A DNA stretch of 64,000 nt, taken from NCBI GenBank assembly GCA_905160935.1, contig CAJHZI010000351.1:5001-69000 (forward strand), in the 5' to 3' direction. A program made the position numbers and the translations under genes. Below, piece after piece: positions 22,885 to 48,118 of the stretch. This stretch comes from Enchytraeus crypticus (Eukaryota; Annelida; Clitellata; Enchytraeida; Enchytraeidae). Numbering within the stretch: position 1 is the first letter of the stretch; every line of letters begins with the position of its first letter. The notes beneath the pieces were generated by a model. That model ran no database searches, was not told the DNA's origin, and was given only the letters and a program-made list of their open reading frames with translations.

Positions 22885-23115
22885 GTTTCACTATGCTACA
22901 GCCATTAAAGCTAGACACTATCTGTCTAGAAAATAAATTTCAAATTAGCTTCGCCTAAATGTTCGGCATAGCTATACTTCCGAGTTTCCGAAAAATGAGG
23001 ATTACAATTAAGGTTAAAGCGAACATTAGAATTTGAGAGCGGTATTGTGATCATATAGAAAATTCGAAAAGTGTTGCTATTTAGGGATTAAATTTAAAAT
23101 TTTCTTCTAATCTTC
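22885..23115 (+). repeat. Left arm of a ~230-bp inverted repeat
   Basis: Reverse complement of 28015-28243 with roughly 90% agreement (shared TCTAGAAAATAAATTTCAAA, TTCGGCATAGCTATACTT, GGATTACAATTAAGGTTAAA). The arms enclose two retrotransposon copies. Confidence 0.85.
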
Positions 23116-23129
23116 GTTTCGTCGCATTT

Positions 23130-25556
23130 GCAGTAGCAATGTAAAAGATCATTTGCTATTATGTGATAACTTTTTATCTAACGCTGATTCATTGGATTAC
23201 ACATTTGCCAATGAAGCAGCTGGCAGATATAGTTTAATAGACTACTTTATTATTAGTAGGAATCTTTATGTAAGTGTTCAAGATTGCAATATCATTGATA
23301 GTCCTTTAAATATGTCAGATCATAACCCTGTCTTATTAACTATCAGTGATTGTATTGACCTGACTAAAGTGACATCAGAAACGGACAACTTCGTTCAGGA
23401 GCAGAGTAGGCCTACGGTTAATCGCTTTCATAATGTTTTGCGTTGGGACCACAGCGATTTGAAATTGTACCATGATTCTGCGTTTGCATTGTTTTCACCA
23501 TTATGGCATAATATTAAACATTTTACCGCATCGTGTGCACGTTCTAGTCATGTTTCAAACAATGAAATTATAGATCACTTTTATGAAACCATAATTCTAT
23601 GTTTAAATAAAGCAGCCGCTGAAAATGTTAAGGTAAAAAAATCAATTTTTACAAATATTGGTGGGATACCGAAGGTAATACCTTAAAAGAAAAATCTATT
23701 CAGACTCACAGTGTGTGGAAAGAATCAGGATGTCCCAAATCTGGAGATATCTATATGGCTAAAGCGAAGGCTAAACGTGAATATAGATCATTCTTAGCTA
23801 ATAAAATAAAAACTGAAAGAAGTCAGCTCTCTAACTCACTGCATGAGGCCCTCTTAAATAAAGATAATAACACTTTTTGGCACGTTTGGAATGCAAAGTT
23901 TGGTGCTTCTAAGGCTAAATGTTGCACTTTAATTAATAACATTAATGATAGTAATTTAATTTCTAATAATTTCGCGGAAGTTTTTCAAAATTGTACAACG
24001 AAAATTCAGGTGATTTGGGTGATAATTTTGAAGAAAGATTTTCCAACTATATTGGCGATAATCTGGATATAAAATTTGAAGTTGATACCGTTGATGATGT
24101 TATAAACAAGTTGAAGAAAGGCAAAGCCTCTGGAATGGACAATATTACATGTGAACATCTTCAATATGCTCATCCTATTGTTTGCAGTTGCATCACTATG
24201 TTGTTTAACTTAATTGTGGCATTAAAGTATGTTCCTGTTGCTTTTTGGGAGGGGATAATCATTCCGATTCATAAGGGTGATAGGAAATGTGATAATGTTA
24301 AAATTGAAAATTATAAGGGAATAACAATTAGTTGCATGCTGTCCAAGATATTTGAAAGTTGTATATTACGTTATGTAGGCAATTATTTCCTGACATCCGT
24401 TCGTCAATTTGGTTTTAAACAAAAAGTGGGATGTAGTAACGCAATTTATTCTTTAAGAAAAACTATTGAGTATTTCACAACTAAAAGCTCTACTGTAAAT
24501 ATTTGTTCGTTAGATGTATCAAAAGCATTTGATAAAATTAATTTCAAAATGCTATTCTGCAAATTGCTGAACAGAAAATTACCAAGAGTTCTAATTGAAC
24601 TATTGTTAAATTGGTACGGCAAATTAAATTCACGTGTTAAGTGGAATGATGCTGTATCAAGTAGTTTTATCGTTACTTCGGGAGTAAGACAGGGCGGCAT
24701 TTTATCTCCAATATTGTTTGCTGTATGTGTCGATGATATGCTAGTTAAGCTTGAAAAATCCAAAATTGGTTGTTTCGTATCTTCTCTTTGTTGCAATTCC
24801 TTTATGTATGCGGACGATTTAATATTATTATCGTTGACTGTTACAGATTTACAGTCCCTAATTGAAATCAGCACAAATGAATTAACTAATATAGGTTTAA
24901 GTGTTAATTGTAGTAAAACATTCTGCATTAGAATTGGTCATAGACATAATATTAAGCCCATTAATATGATAATTGATAACAGAAGCATAGAATGGGTTAA
25001 TGAAATACGTTATTTGGGATTAGTTTTGGTGTCATCAAAAAGTTTCAAAATTAATATTCAAAATCTTAAACATAAATTTTTAGGGCACTTAACGCTATCT
25101 TCAGCAAAATTGAGGGCAACGCTGCACCTTATGTAGTTATCTCACTTGTTGAATCATATTGTGTACCCATTTTGCTGTATAGTTCTGAATGTGTAGAATT
25201 GGCAGTCTCTGATTCAGAACCAAGAAAATGCTTATTCTCCCTTCTTTTATCAAGTTATTTCGTACATTCGATAAGAAAACAATTAATCAGTGTCAGCTTT
25301 TTTCGGGTCAATTTCCGATTGAACTAAAGATTGTAAATAGAAGATTTAATTATTTGAGGAAATTGTGTCTTTCTGATACCTCTTGTAAATACTTTAATTG
25401 TTTTAATGGAGAGTTGTTGCCATTCATTAATAAATATTGCGCCAACGTAATTAATAGGCCTAACTGTACCTTGCCAGTGAGCTTACAATTTGAGAGACTT
25501 GACTTTAAGTCGTTATTGCGAAACTACTTTGAACGTTCGCTAGAAATCAATTAAGG
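23130..25556 (+). pseudogene. LINE family C: endonuclease end, reverse transcriptase and C-terminal region
   Basis: Non-LTR retrotransposon, 5'-truncated. 23153-23686 holds the end of an AP-type endonuclease (SLIDYFIISRNL, then the SDHNPV catalytic motif). After a break, 23713-24000 continues a linker. 23991-25136 holds reverse transcriptase: GKASGMDNITCEHL, PIHKGD, ENYKGITISCMLSKIFE, LDVSKAFDKI, GVRQGGILSPILF and the catalytic FMYADDL (about 24800-24820), then a C-terminal region to 25554 in another frame. Three frame breaks make it non-functional. It differs from families B and D in the GVRQGG motif (versus GVPQGS). Confidence 0.9.
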
Positions 25557-25695
25557 TTTAGTTATTCATTTTTAGTTTATTGATTGAGTATATGCTTGTG
25601 TCTATTTTTTCAGCACTACGTATGTGTTTACTCGTATGATTGTATTGTAGTTTGTTTCTTGTCTTGCTACCTGAATGGTGAAATAAGCTATATAT
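25557..25695. other. 3' flank of LINE C
   Basis: AT-rich 3' UTR-like sequence between LINE C and the snap-back duplication that begins LINE D. Confidence 0.4.
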
Positions 25696-25699
25696 ATAT

Positions 25700-25815
25700 T
25701 AACGGTTTTCCGTAAACTCTGGGCATTCACAGCCTTACTGATCAAAGAGGAGTAGTAAGAGTACTACTCCTCTTTGGTCAGTAAGTCTGTGAATGCCCAG
25801 AGTTTATGGAAAACT
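25700..25815. repeat. Snap-back inverted duplication at the 5' end of LINE D
   Basis: Arms of about 52 bp differ at only 3 positions and are separated by 4 bases (AGAG). The right arm is the start of LINE D; the left arm is its inverted copy, as expected from a 5' inversion during LINE insertion. Confidence 0.85.
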
Positions 25816-27810
25816 GCTAATGATCTTTTACATAGATCTATTTCTCCTTCTCTTCCTTCTATTCCTGTGGAGTCACTGCCTGAACAATTTTCCAAACACT
25901 TTACAGATAAGATAAGCAATCTTAGAGAATCTATCACTCCAGCTCCTAACTCTACTCCACATACTCCAGTAGAGAATCATTCCAAAGATGAGCTTTCTAA
26001 TTTCACTCCAGTTACAATTGATGAGATTACTAAATTAGTTTTAGACTCTCCAGCTAAACATTGTGACTTGGATCCTATCCCAATCTCCCTTTTAAAGAAG
26101 TGTATTCACATACTTGCTCCAGTATTAACAGTGATTGTTAACCCCACTCTATCTCTATGGCAAATTTCCTCGCGCTTTTAAGCGTGCAGTTATTACTCCG
26201 TTGCTTTAAAACCCCACGTACACTGGATAAGGAATTATTGTCGAATTACAGGCCTATATCTAATCTGTCATACATATCTAAGCTCACTGAAAGAATTGTT
26301 CTACAGAGGCTTTCTACTGATCTCTCTTACAATGATCTATTTAATAAGCATCAAGCTGCTTATACTAAGCATCGTTCAACTGAAACGGTGCTTCTATCTG
26401 TGTGCAATTCTGTTGTTAATGCCATGTGCACACAACGCTTAACTGGATTATGTATGCTTGATCTTTCGGCCGCTTTTGATACCATTGATCCCAATATTCT
26501 TCTGGAACGTCTTTCTTCCTGGTTTGGTGTTCGTGGAATTGTTCTTGATTGGTTTTCCTCCTATCTGAAGGATCGTTCTTTTAGTGTGAATGTGATGGAG
26601 TACATCTCTTCGCCTTCTCACTTAAAGTATGGTGTGCCTCAAGGCTCCGTTCTTGGTCCTATCCTCTTTAACCTCTATACAACACCCCTAAGCACTCTAA
26701 TCTCTTCTCATTCTCTTGATTATGAACTATATGCTGATGACACTCAAATGTACACTTGTTTCACCCCTAACTCCTATTCTAATGCTGAAACCCTCCTGCA
26801 ACAAAGTTTTCAGTCTATGTCCTCTTGGATGTCTGCTAATTTCTTGGCACTTAATCCATCTAAGACTGAATTCTTGTTGGTCGGGACACCTCAACAGCTT
26901 CTGAAGCTGAATGGGAAAACGTTTACGTTATCTTCGGGTATTAAAATATCACCTATTTCTTCTGTGAGAAATCTCGGTGTTATCCTTGATAAACACCTAA
27001 CCTTCCACGAACACATAGCTGAAGCTTCACAAGCATGTTTCTTCCATATCCGTGATCTTCGTCGAATACGTCCATTTTTGTCACGTGAGACAGCTGCTAC
27101 AATTGGTGCTGCTCTTTTGCAATCGAAGTTGGACTACTGCAATTCCCTGTTTTTAAATCTCCCTGGCTGTGAGATTGATCGGTTGCAGTTTGTTCAGAAT
27201 TCCCTTGCGCAAGCAATTTTTGTAGTTCCAAGTACTCACATGTTACGCCTATTTTGAAGTCTTTGCACTGGCTAAAGATTAAGGAGCGTATCATTTACAA
27301 AACAGCTTCGTTAACCTAGAAGTCCATCACCATCCCTGGACAAACTTGTATGTCTCACTTGATTAAAGTGATGCAGCCTGCTATTACTCGGTCTTCTAAG
27401 TTAATTACTCTTGTGAGACCTAGCTTACCTTCACGCTCTAAGCTATCTAATCGTTCTTTCCAGCATGCTGCACCTCAGATCTGGAATTCTCTTCCATCCA
27501 GTCTTCGGAAATCTTGACTTGAATCACATCAGCCTTTGCTTTCCTATGAGCAGTTCCATAAGCAGATGAAGACCTATCTTTTCCATCTCTCTTTTCCACC
27601 CAGTGTCCATGAGCAGCGACCTGCGCCTAAACCACCTTTTCTTTAACTCCCTATACTTTGGACTGAATTTCTGGATTTTGGATTTTGAACCGTTTTTGGA
27701 ACTTCTCTTTTTGCTCGCCGGCTTGACTTTGTCTCAATAATGCTCGATGTTGTCATTGATGACTGTAGCACTCTAATTGTTGTTGTTATTGTTATTATTA
27801 TTAACAACAA
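25757..27810 (+). pseudogene. LINE family D (Jockey/CR1-like), 5'-truncated copy with 3' UTR
   Basis: 25774-26181 covers the region before RT (AKHCDLDPIPISLLK), 26157-27257 the RT: YRPISNLSYISKLTERIV, LDLSAAFDTIDPNILLERL, GVPQGSVLGPILFNLY and catalytic YELYADDTQMY, then SANFLALNPSKTEFLLVG, HIRDLRRIRPFL and LDYCNSLFLNLPG. The C-terminal part continues to PAPKPPFL and a stop near 27645, with a frameshift near 27250 and in-frame stops. The 3' UTR (27646-27810) ends in a TTG/TTA microsatellite and is the tail seen in many short copies here. Closest relative in the window is 60157-61438. Confidence 0.92.
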
Positions 27811-27825
27811 CTTTACAGATAAACA

Positions 27826-27962
27826 TAATGTCACACTGGGTCAGGAAGCAAAGATACTTGTTTAAGGCCCATTTCCTCCTTCCTCTCCATGGTTATTAGT
27901 AATCACCATGGAGAGGAAGGAGGAAATGGGTCTTAAACAAGCAACTGTGGTTCCTGACTCAG
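27826..27962. mobile_element. Foldback/MITE-like palindromic element
   Basis: Two arms of about 60 bp (CACTGGGTCAGGAAGC, TTTCCTCCTTCCTCTCCATG) meet almost directly in the centre. A single arm recurs at 43133-43165 and a fragment near 22855. Target duplication not established. Confidence 0.6.
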
Positions 27963-28014
27963 TGTAACGTTATGTTTATCTGTGTAGTTGTTGTTACTGC
28001 CACTGCGACTAAGA

Positions 28015-28243
28015 TTTGAAGAAAATTCTATGTTTAATCTATAAATAGCAACACTTTTCTAATTTTCTATATGATCACAATACTTCTCTCAAACTCTAAA
28101 GTTCGCTTTAACCTTAATTGTAATCCTTATTTTTCAGAAACTCGAAAGTATAGCTATGCCGAACATTTAGGCGAAGCTAATTTGAAATTTATTTTCTAGA
28201 CAGATGGTGTCTAGCTTTATTGGCTGTAGCGTAATGAAACATT
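28015..28243 (-). repeat. Right arm of the ~230-bp inverted repeat
   Basis: Reverse complement of 22885-23115; see that entry. Confidence 0.85.
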
Positions 28244-28504
28244 GCAATACCGCTCACCGGTTTGAAAACAATAATGAGTTGATTGCTATGTTTGACAGAA
28301 ATAATTATTAATATTTGATTTTATAATGGATACACTCTAAACCTGTACGAAATTATGAATAAATGACACTGTCTTTTTATGTTGTAACGCGCTGAAATCT
28401 TTGTATGTTGTATGTTGTAACGCTGCCAAAAACCATGCAAAATCCTAAGGCCTGAAAATCAGTTACAAAATTAGAAAAGATTGAAAATCAGACAGATATC
28501 AGAT

Positions 28505-28740
28505 TCAAAATAAGGGGTTTACATGTTGGTCGCAACTCATCAACACTGGATGAAAAAGACATGGTATAGGTGTGTCTTTCCTAAAATACTGTTCATAGAA
28601 ACAAAGGCTGGTGTGATTTAAAAGATAATTTCCAATGAGTGTTGGTAGAGAATTCCAGATCTGAGATGCAACATACTGATGGATTTTCTTTGCAGCTCTT
28701 TGATTCGTGCGCAAGTTTAGTTAGTTTAGCCTTTTATCCC
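28505..28740 (-). pseudogene. C-terminal fragment of a LINE D-related element
   Basis: Minus-strand frame 28714-28505 reads QIWNSLPTLIG and a short tail ending like family D (QIWNSLPSSLRKSS, then YEQFHKQ). 3' end only. Confidence 0.7.
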
Positions 28741-29640
28741 CAGTCAAATCCAAAATTCTCAAGATTTCAACCTACTTGATATGATGTATCATGTAGGCCC
28801 TTGCAAGAAACTGAATTTGTGTCTGTTTAAAATTAATCCCCAAATGATGAATGGATTAATTCGCAGAAATTACAGATATGACAGAAATAGATTAGTAGAA
28901 TTTGTAGAATCAAATAAAACGAAATTGCATAGTTATTGTCATGTACAGTAACATCAAAATTGAGCTAAAATTTAATCTGGTATTTGGAGTGGCTCTGTTG
29001 TAAGAATATTGTTTGGTTTATAAAGTAGCATTGACTTAACACTTCCTGGTGTCATAGTGGATTATAGTGGATTCTAATATGTTTATTATGAACTAAATTT
29101 GCCATTTTTGATATTTAGTTACTCATGCAGAAGAATCTTTGACTGGAATGCACTCCAAATCCTATTGCAAAACTGGTTGACAGATATCTTGGCACACAAG
29201 AATATTACACTTCTCTTGAGGTCTTGTACTTTCTCTTAAAATTGGATCTTGTTTTTACTTCGTTTTCTACGACACATGCTTATTTACACGGTTTGTCTAT
29301 TGTTCAAGCAACTCGGACGCAAAACGGGGACATGATAGACTAGTAAAAACAATGTCGCTAAAAGACCTGGAGCTTGTCTAAATGGATAACATTAACATCA
29401 TTCAATATAAATATGTTCTCTTGTAATCTTGTATGTTGTCTGCATAGGTTGTTATCCACAAGTAACAATGTGCCAAAACACTGGTTTACTGATTAAATTT
29501 TTTATTTTATTCTAAGTTATATTCAATTACAGACTTGTTTCTACTGAACTCGTTACTATTATAACGCTCTTGAAACGTATATAGAATATTTTAATTCTAG
29601 TTATTGGAGTATGTCTGTTTTTTTACAGTATTTAGGATTT
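28741..29640. other. Upstream region of TMEM209, no gene seen
   Basis: AT-rich, without long frames. A T-rich run and TTTACAG at about 29631-29637 could be a 5'-UTR acceptor just before the TMEM209 start codon. Confidence 0.3.
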
Positions 29641-29658
29641 GACTTGAGAGCTGGCAAC

Positions 29659-41833
<12,175 letters not shown>

Positions 41834-42790
41834 ATCTCTATCATCTGTCTGTCCATTGTACGCTGAAAGTCTCTCTACTACATCATCTTTGGCCTGTCTA
41901 TTCATCGTGCATTGGTCTAGATTCTGCTGCACGCTTGATAATATCTGCAGTGTTATAACCCTAACCCTAACCCTGAGACATCTATGATAGCATCTTTCAT
42001 CTTTGTGTTAGGAACGTAACGTTACAGTTTTTCTTTCCTTTCATTTCTAAATCTCTGCTAATTCAAACTCTCCAAGGTGTACTATGAGAATGTTAATGCT
42101 CTCTCTCCGTCTCTCCCTCCCTTTCTCTCTCGCTCTCTCTCTCTCTCTGACTCTGACTCTCTCTCATCACACATAGAGGATAAAATTTGTTGTATGGTTT
42201 TAACTTGAGCCGTGAGTAATTGGACTCATTTTACTTGTATTGTACTAAATTAGTTGTGAGAACTTTTGATATTGAGATTAAAAATGAAGTGGCGTTGAAC
42301 TGTTTTAATTCCTTTGAACTCTACCAGCAGATGAAGTGTTGTCCTTTACCCTAGCCATCTATGTAAGTCAGCATGATTTCATCCACTTTTTACATCCCAT
42401 GTCTATTCAGTTTCTGATTTCCCCATGTTCCTGTTATTTCAACTCATTTTGTCCCTCGATATTCCACTAACACAGTGTTTCGTAACACTTAATGTTGTCA
42501 GTGGTCAAACCTGGCCATCTTAGTGTTCATGATATTGCATACAATGAGAAACGGTATTCCATACATGATATGGTGTAGTAGTTAACTGTAGTTTTATATT
42601 AATCTGAATATCAAAATATTTATGGACTTAATTATACTGGTTAAGTTTAAAATGGCTTTTTACGCCAGTACTATCGGGTGAAAATAAAATCTTTTATTGA
42701 TTGATTAAAGTTAAACACATTATACTCTAATTAGCTCTACCGGGAATTATTTCCAGGACTTAAGGAACAGCCATTTAAAATTTCATGATG
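41834..42790. other. TMEM209 3' region; no further gene
   Basis: Contains CCCTAA telomere units at 41955-41973, a CT microsatellite near 42110-42150, and a short interspersed tail ending in TTGATTGATTAAAG near 42650-42720. AATAAA occurs near 42684 but within repeat-like sequence. Confidence 0.35.
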
Positions 42791-42799
42791 CGAACTACG

Positions 42800-42850
42800 G
42801 CGATTAGAGTTGTAGTGTCGTCAATGACAATAACAATAATAATAATAATA
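42800..42850 (-). mobile_element. Short LINE D tail fragment
   Basis: GATTAGAGTTGTAGTGTCGT and CAATGAC match the tail core, followed by an AAT microsatellite. Confidence 0.5.
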
Positions 42851-43094
42851 ACACATTATAGTGAAATGATCAACTATGTTGATATCTATTACTTTTAATA
42901 CCACGTACATGTTTAAACCGTTAAACAATTTTGTCCATTTTCTGTATAACCAGTCCAGTGAATGTCCGAGATTTTACTCTCAGATCAGCGCGGCAGGGAT
43001 TCGAACCCACGAGGGTTCAATTCACCTTTAGGTCTGTCATTTAAAACTTCATGACGTTATCTACACCTCTAACCATTGCGCTATGGAGACATTC
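42851..43094 (-). repeat. tRNA-derived SINE, family A, near full length
   Basis: On the minus strand: GAATGTCTCCATAGCGCAAT, GGTTAGAGGTGTAGATAACG (box A region), GTGGGTTCGAATCCCTGCCG (box B), then ATCTGAGAGTAAAATCTCGG and the body. Best-preserved copy of the family. Confidence 0.85.
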
Positions 43095-43132
43095 AAGCAA
43101 GCACAAATATGTCTCTGTATAACACAACGGCA

Positions 43133-43165
43133 CACTGGGTCAGGAAGCACAGATACTATATGTAT
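43133..43165 (+). mobile_element. Single arm of the foldback element
   Basis: CACACTGGGTCAGGAAGCAC matches the arm at 27830-27850. Confidence 0.5.
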
Positions 43166-43339
43166 GTAGGCACTTGCATATTATCCATGCACTCGCATGG
43201 CTCCATACACAGATGTATTTGTGCTTGTTATTGTATATAGGTTATATCATTGTATATATGCATAGGCTACAATTAATAATTATACGTCTATAGTATATAA
43301 TAGATTTATATATGTATATAATAGAATTATATATTATAG

Positions 43340-43448
43340 GCCTACAATTAGAGTGTTACAATCATCAACGGTAACTTCGAGTACTATTGAGACAAAATCA
43401 AGCCGGCGAGCAAGAAGAAGGTCCAAAAACGGTGCAAATTCCAAAATC

Positions 43449-43512
<64 letters not shown>
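43340..43512 (-). mobile_element. LINE D tail followed by TA microsatellite
   Basis: CAATTAGAGTGTTACAATCA, AAATCAAGCCGGCGAGCAA and AAATTCCAAAATC, then about 30 TA units at 43451-43512. Confidence 0.8.
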
Positions 43513-43513
<1 letters not shown>

Positions 43514-45075
43514 CATATGCATATGTGTGTGTGTACAATTTGTGTAAGATTCGGCTTGAAATTACGACAGGAAGTGAAGTTGAATGAACTTCCACACTGA
43601 GTGCGGTTATTTATCTATTTATATTTTATTTATAACGTAAGAAGTATTAAATTTCGACGTTAAACTTTATGTATATATATATATATTGTCATCTTTTACT
43701 TTATTTGAGTGCTAGCAGACAAAGCGAAGCTTTGTTAAGATCTAGAAAATGTAAAACTGTAGATGACGTGGAGTTAGATGCGATTACCATTTGGCGCGGT
43801 GTTGACTATGTGTCGACATATAATGAAAAATGTTTACATTCCATCAATGAATCCGTAAAAACTTAAAAAGTTTTTCTGAAATATATAGATTCACTCTCCA
43901 GTGTGACCTAATCATCTAATTAACTGAATTTTTAACTTCTTAGTTTTCCATATATTCATCGACTAGTCAGGTAACAGCTGAAATGTAATCTGAAATATCT
44001 TTTTAAATTAATTTTTATATGGAGTTTAAATAGAAAGTGTTCAGTTTAGGAGATTAAGGTTAATTAACCTAATTTTTTATATTAAATATAGGTTAAGTTT
44101 AGCAGTACTTCTGTTCTCATATTCTGATCTCCTGTGTGACAAACCACCTATTTGATTGACCTATCTCTTAAAGGACGTTAGATACTTAACTACATACGGG
44201 CGTATATGGGTGTCTCTAAACAGATTTCGTAGGCCTACAGGTGTTGTTAGAAAAGGTCTCAGTTTGTCGCTGGGGTTATTATAATGCTTCAACACTGTGA
44301 ATGTGGTATCGACGAGGATGACATTGCGCATATAATTCAGTGCTGCCTAACTGGTGGAACAATTACTAGACCAGATTTAATGGAATTTGATAACTCAGGG
44401 AAAGAATATGTTGAAATATGGCTTGAAGCTGTGTAGGGACACAATAAGAAAAAAGACCAACTATAATCTGTATGATCGCATGAGCATTAACGTAAGAACT
44501 GCCTGGGCTCTGAGCAGTAGCTTAGCAGGAGCATATTCACCTCTCAAAATGTCTAAAATTTCATTAAGCCCAAAAGAAAGGTGCGCAAATTGTTTATAGT
44601 GAGTGCTAATTCATGTTCATTTATATTCACTTATTTTTAAAGTGCCGTCATTTGATATTTTTTGGAGTTTATTTGTGTTTGTTTATTCTATTAAAAGTTA
44701 ATTTATATTAAAAACATGTCCCTCCCCAAAATTAGAAATCTTGGCTATGTCACCGCTGTCTCTAGGCTACTTGACCAAGTAACTCTCACCTGAGCTCTAT
44801 AGCCTTATCTCTCATAATAACTGTTATCTCCTAAGTGCTCCTCACTACTTCAGTCCACTCTTTAAAAATGTGATGAATGTGTCATACTAACTCATCTCTC
44901 TATGAACATGACTAATCTGATAGTATTGCAATCATACTATGAACGATCATATACTGGTTTATTCATTAAACGAATATTTGTTCTAGTTGAGATAGACGCT
45001 CAGTGTTCCTCTACATTTAACTAAAACTTACTGGAAATAAGGTTTAGGTGAAGCACAGTACCATAGATTGTTTCA
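43513..45075. other. Intergenic; weak retroelement-like frames only
   Basis: A frame around 44280-44436 contains HCECGIDEDDIAHIIQCC, a Cys/His arrangement like the C-terminal finger of some LINE proteins, but too short to classify. Frames at 43669-43866 and 44387-44599 are unrecognised. Confidence 0.3.
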
Positions 45076-46570
45076 ATGGAAGTCGATCAGAATGCTGAGC
45101 CCTTTTTCTCTAAGATACGCCACAAGTTTCAACCAATACCAATTGACAAACAGATTGAAGTGGAACCTTTCCTGGCTGCAACGAAGGAAGTTCTCGATTT
45201 ACTTGGTTTGACTTTATCTTGTTGTCTTAGTAGGACCAGCTTTATCTAGTTCTGTAGGCCTACTTAGCACTGTTTTTGGAAATAATGTTCATTTTCATTG
45301 AGTGAAACTGGTATATTTTATCATACATATTTTATCATAATTGCTAAGATTGGCAACATTGATAACATAATTTTAAAAGTTAGATACTTCATAAGTTTTA
45401 GAATAATAAAGTTTGAATAGTTTATCTCCCTTATATTTGAAATGCTATTTTACTTAAATTTCTGATGTATGTACAAAAACTTCTAAATCAAGTCTGTTTC
45501 TGCTGATAGACTAGGATGAATACGTGGAGCCGATGTTGAATTAAGATCTGAAGCACTGTATAGTGAGCATCATTCATACAAATATTCCGAAACATTATTC
45601 TTCTTTTGTGTCATTGACTTTTCATCACAGTGAGGTGATTAGGCTCAGACATTAATATAACTCTCATTTACTACCTTGAATTTACCGCTAGTTCATGATA
45701 CTACTAAAATGTATTCTGATGCTGAACTATCGAGCTGTTGACTCTAATCTCTATGACAATATTGATGCGGTGCTGTCTGTACCTTAAAGTTCCTAGCACT
45801 TGGTTCATGGATGCAGTATTGTTTTGTCTTGAACTTTTTAAAAAGAATTGTGTGTCATTTATTTAGTTATTAATTTCATTTTGATCCTACCGTTTACAGA
45901 TTTGTTTGGTTATCTACTGAAGCCTGTCAAATCTGACATCAATGGAAACATTACTGTAACTATCAGCTCTGTCTATATTACGCCATATAACTCTATGTAT
46001 TAGAAAGTTGTATAATATCTGTGGTTGTTAACACTTTGAATTAATAACTCATTAGTTGCATGTATATTTATATAATGTTTTAATGGTACCCTGCATCAGA
46101 TGTGTAATAATTAAGAATTATCTACCAAACTTTAATGTTATTTATTGATTTCTTACTCTTTCTTGTTTGGTGTATTAACTGTACTTACTATACTGGTTCA
46201 GGAGATCATGAAGACTTGTATCACCAGTTTATGATATGATGATAAACTTTCATACTTCAGAAATTAACTTTTAAGTTGTATATTTATAAAGAACATGTAA
46301 ATTCCTAGTCGCTAAGTGTAGTGCTTCAAATATAGGAAACTTATGTAACATGCACTGAATTCCATTTTGGATATAATTAAAGATGTGATGAAAGATTTTT
46401 AAAATAATATTTCCATGTATAAGGCAGATTTCCTTGTTATATTGCAGACCCTGTATGATAAATACTGCAGCCAGCCTGACGTGTACAGAACATTTAGCGA
46501 CATGTTGAATGAGGAATCCAGCGACGGTTCAGCTTATGTCGCTCTACTGTGGCTTAAGAGGTTCTCGTCA

Positions 46571-46650
<80 letters not shown>

Positions 46651-46703
46651 AAGCAAAAAAGCTAAGGTTAACGTCAGTTTCCTCACTCAAAAGTGAAGAA
46701 TAT

Positions 46704-46765
<62 letters not shown>

Positions 46766-48079
46766 ATATCTATCTACCTCTCCAGTCTAGATGCCTTCTC
46801 TTAATAGGCCTACTTAGTTTTTTAAAATTTCAACATTTGAAAGATTTAGGACTTTTAACTTAGCTGTTAACAGTGTTAAATCAGCTGTTAGATTTTTGAA
46901 CTCTATTGTTAACAATGTTAAATCAACTGTTACAGTTTTGAACTCTGATGTTAACAGTATTAAATCAGCTGTTAGAGTTTTTAACTCAGCTGTTAACAGT
47001 GTTAAATCAGCTATTATTGTTTTTAATTCTGCTGTTAACAATGTTAATTCCGGTGATGGCCAGTAGTGATATTCTTTCAAATTTATGGTAACAAGTTAAA
47101 AGTGTTTTTATGGTTTTTATTTAAAGCTAATGTATGTCATCGTAATAAATTTTTGATGAGGATTTTTTTATTGTGCCAATACTGTATTCAATCAATGGTT
47201 TTGTTTTCCTATGTGTATGCAGAGCTCTTGACTTCCTGTGTAACTTCATAACACTGCTGATAGAGGACCACAAGGCAGATGTACAGAGTGAGAGCCTCTC
47301 TACTGTAGCCCACACAGCCTATGAGCGTTCCCTAGAGCCCTACCACAACTTCATCGTGCGCAGCTTCTCCCGGGTGAGTTCTGTGAGAGCTATGTGTGTG
47401 ACTATCTAATGTGCTAGTGGTTCAGTCATAACTCATGTTGTAGTGTCATATGAGATGTATTGTTGCTGTGGTTGTAGGTGTCATATTAGATGTATTGTTG
47501 ATGTATTGTTGATGTATTGTTGATGTGATTTTAGATATCATGATGTATTGTTGATGTATTGTTGATGTGATTTTAGATATCATGTGAGATGTATTGTTGA
47601 TGTATTGTTGATATGCTTGTAGATGTGTTGTTGATGTATTGTTGATGTATTGTCGATGTGGTTGTAGATATCATGTGAGATGTATTGTTGATGTATTGTT
47701 GATATGCTTGTAGATGTGTTGTTGATGTATTGTTGATGTATTGTCGATGTGGTTGTAGATATCATGTGAGATGTATTGTTGATGTATTGTCGATGTATTG
47801 TCGATGTATTGTTGATGTTTTGTTGATGTGGTTTTAGATATCATGTGAGATGTATTGTTGCTGTGGTTGTAGGTGTCATATTATATGTATTGTTGATGTA
47901 TTGTTGATGTTTTGTTGATGTGGTTGTAGATATCATGTGAGATGTATTGTTGATGTATTGTTGATATGCTTGTAGATGTTACTACGACTAATCCCGTGTC
48001 GCTCAAATCTCTACAAGTCATTGACTGGCCAGCGATATCTCTCTCAACAGGTTTCTCCCTCTCTATCTCTAACGCTCTA

Positions 48080-48118
<39 letters not shown>

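Noticed and set aside
42851..43094. Possible tRNA gene with box A and box B
   Set aside because: Box spacing is too long, the arms do not close, and the same sequence recurs with a non-tRNA tail, so it is a SINE.
44280..44600. Cys/His-rich small protein
   Set aside because: Short, broken by stops and only loosely like a LINE C-terminal finger. Kept as intergenic.
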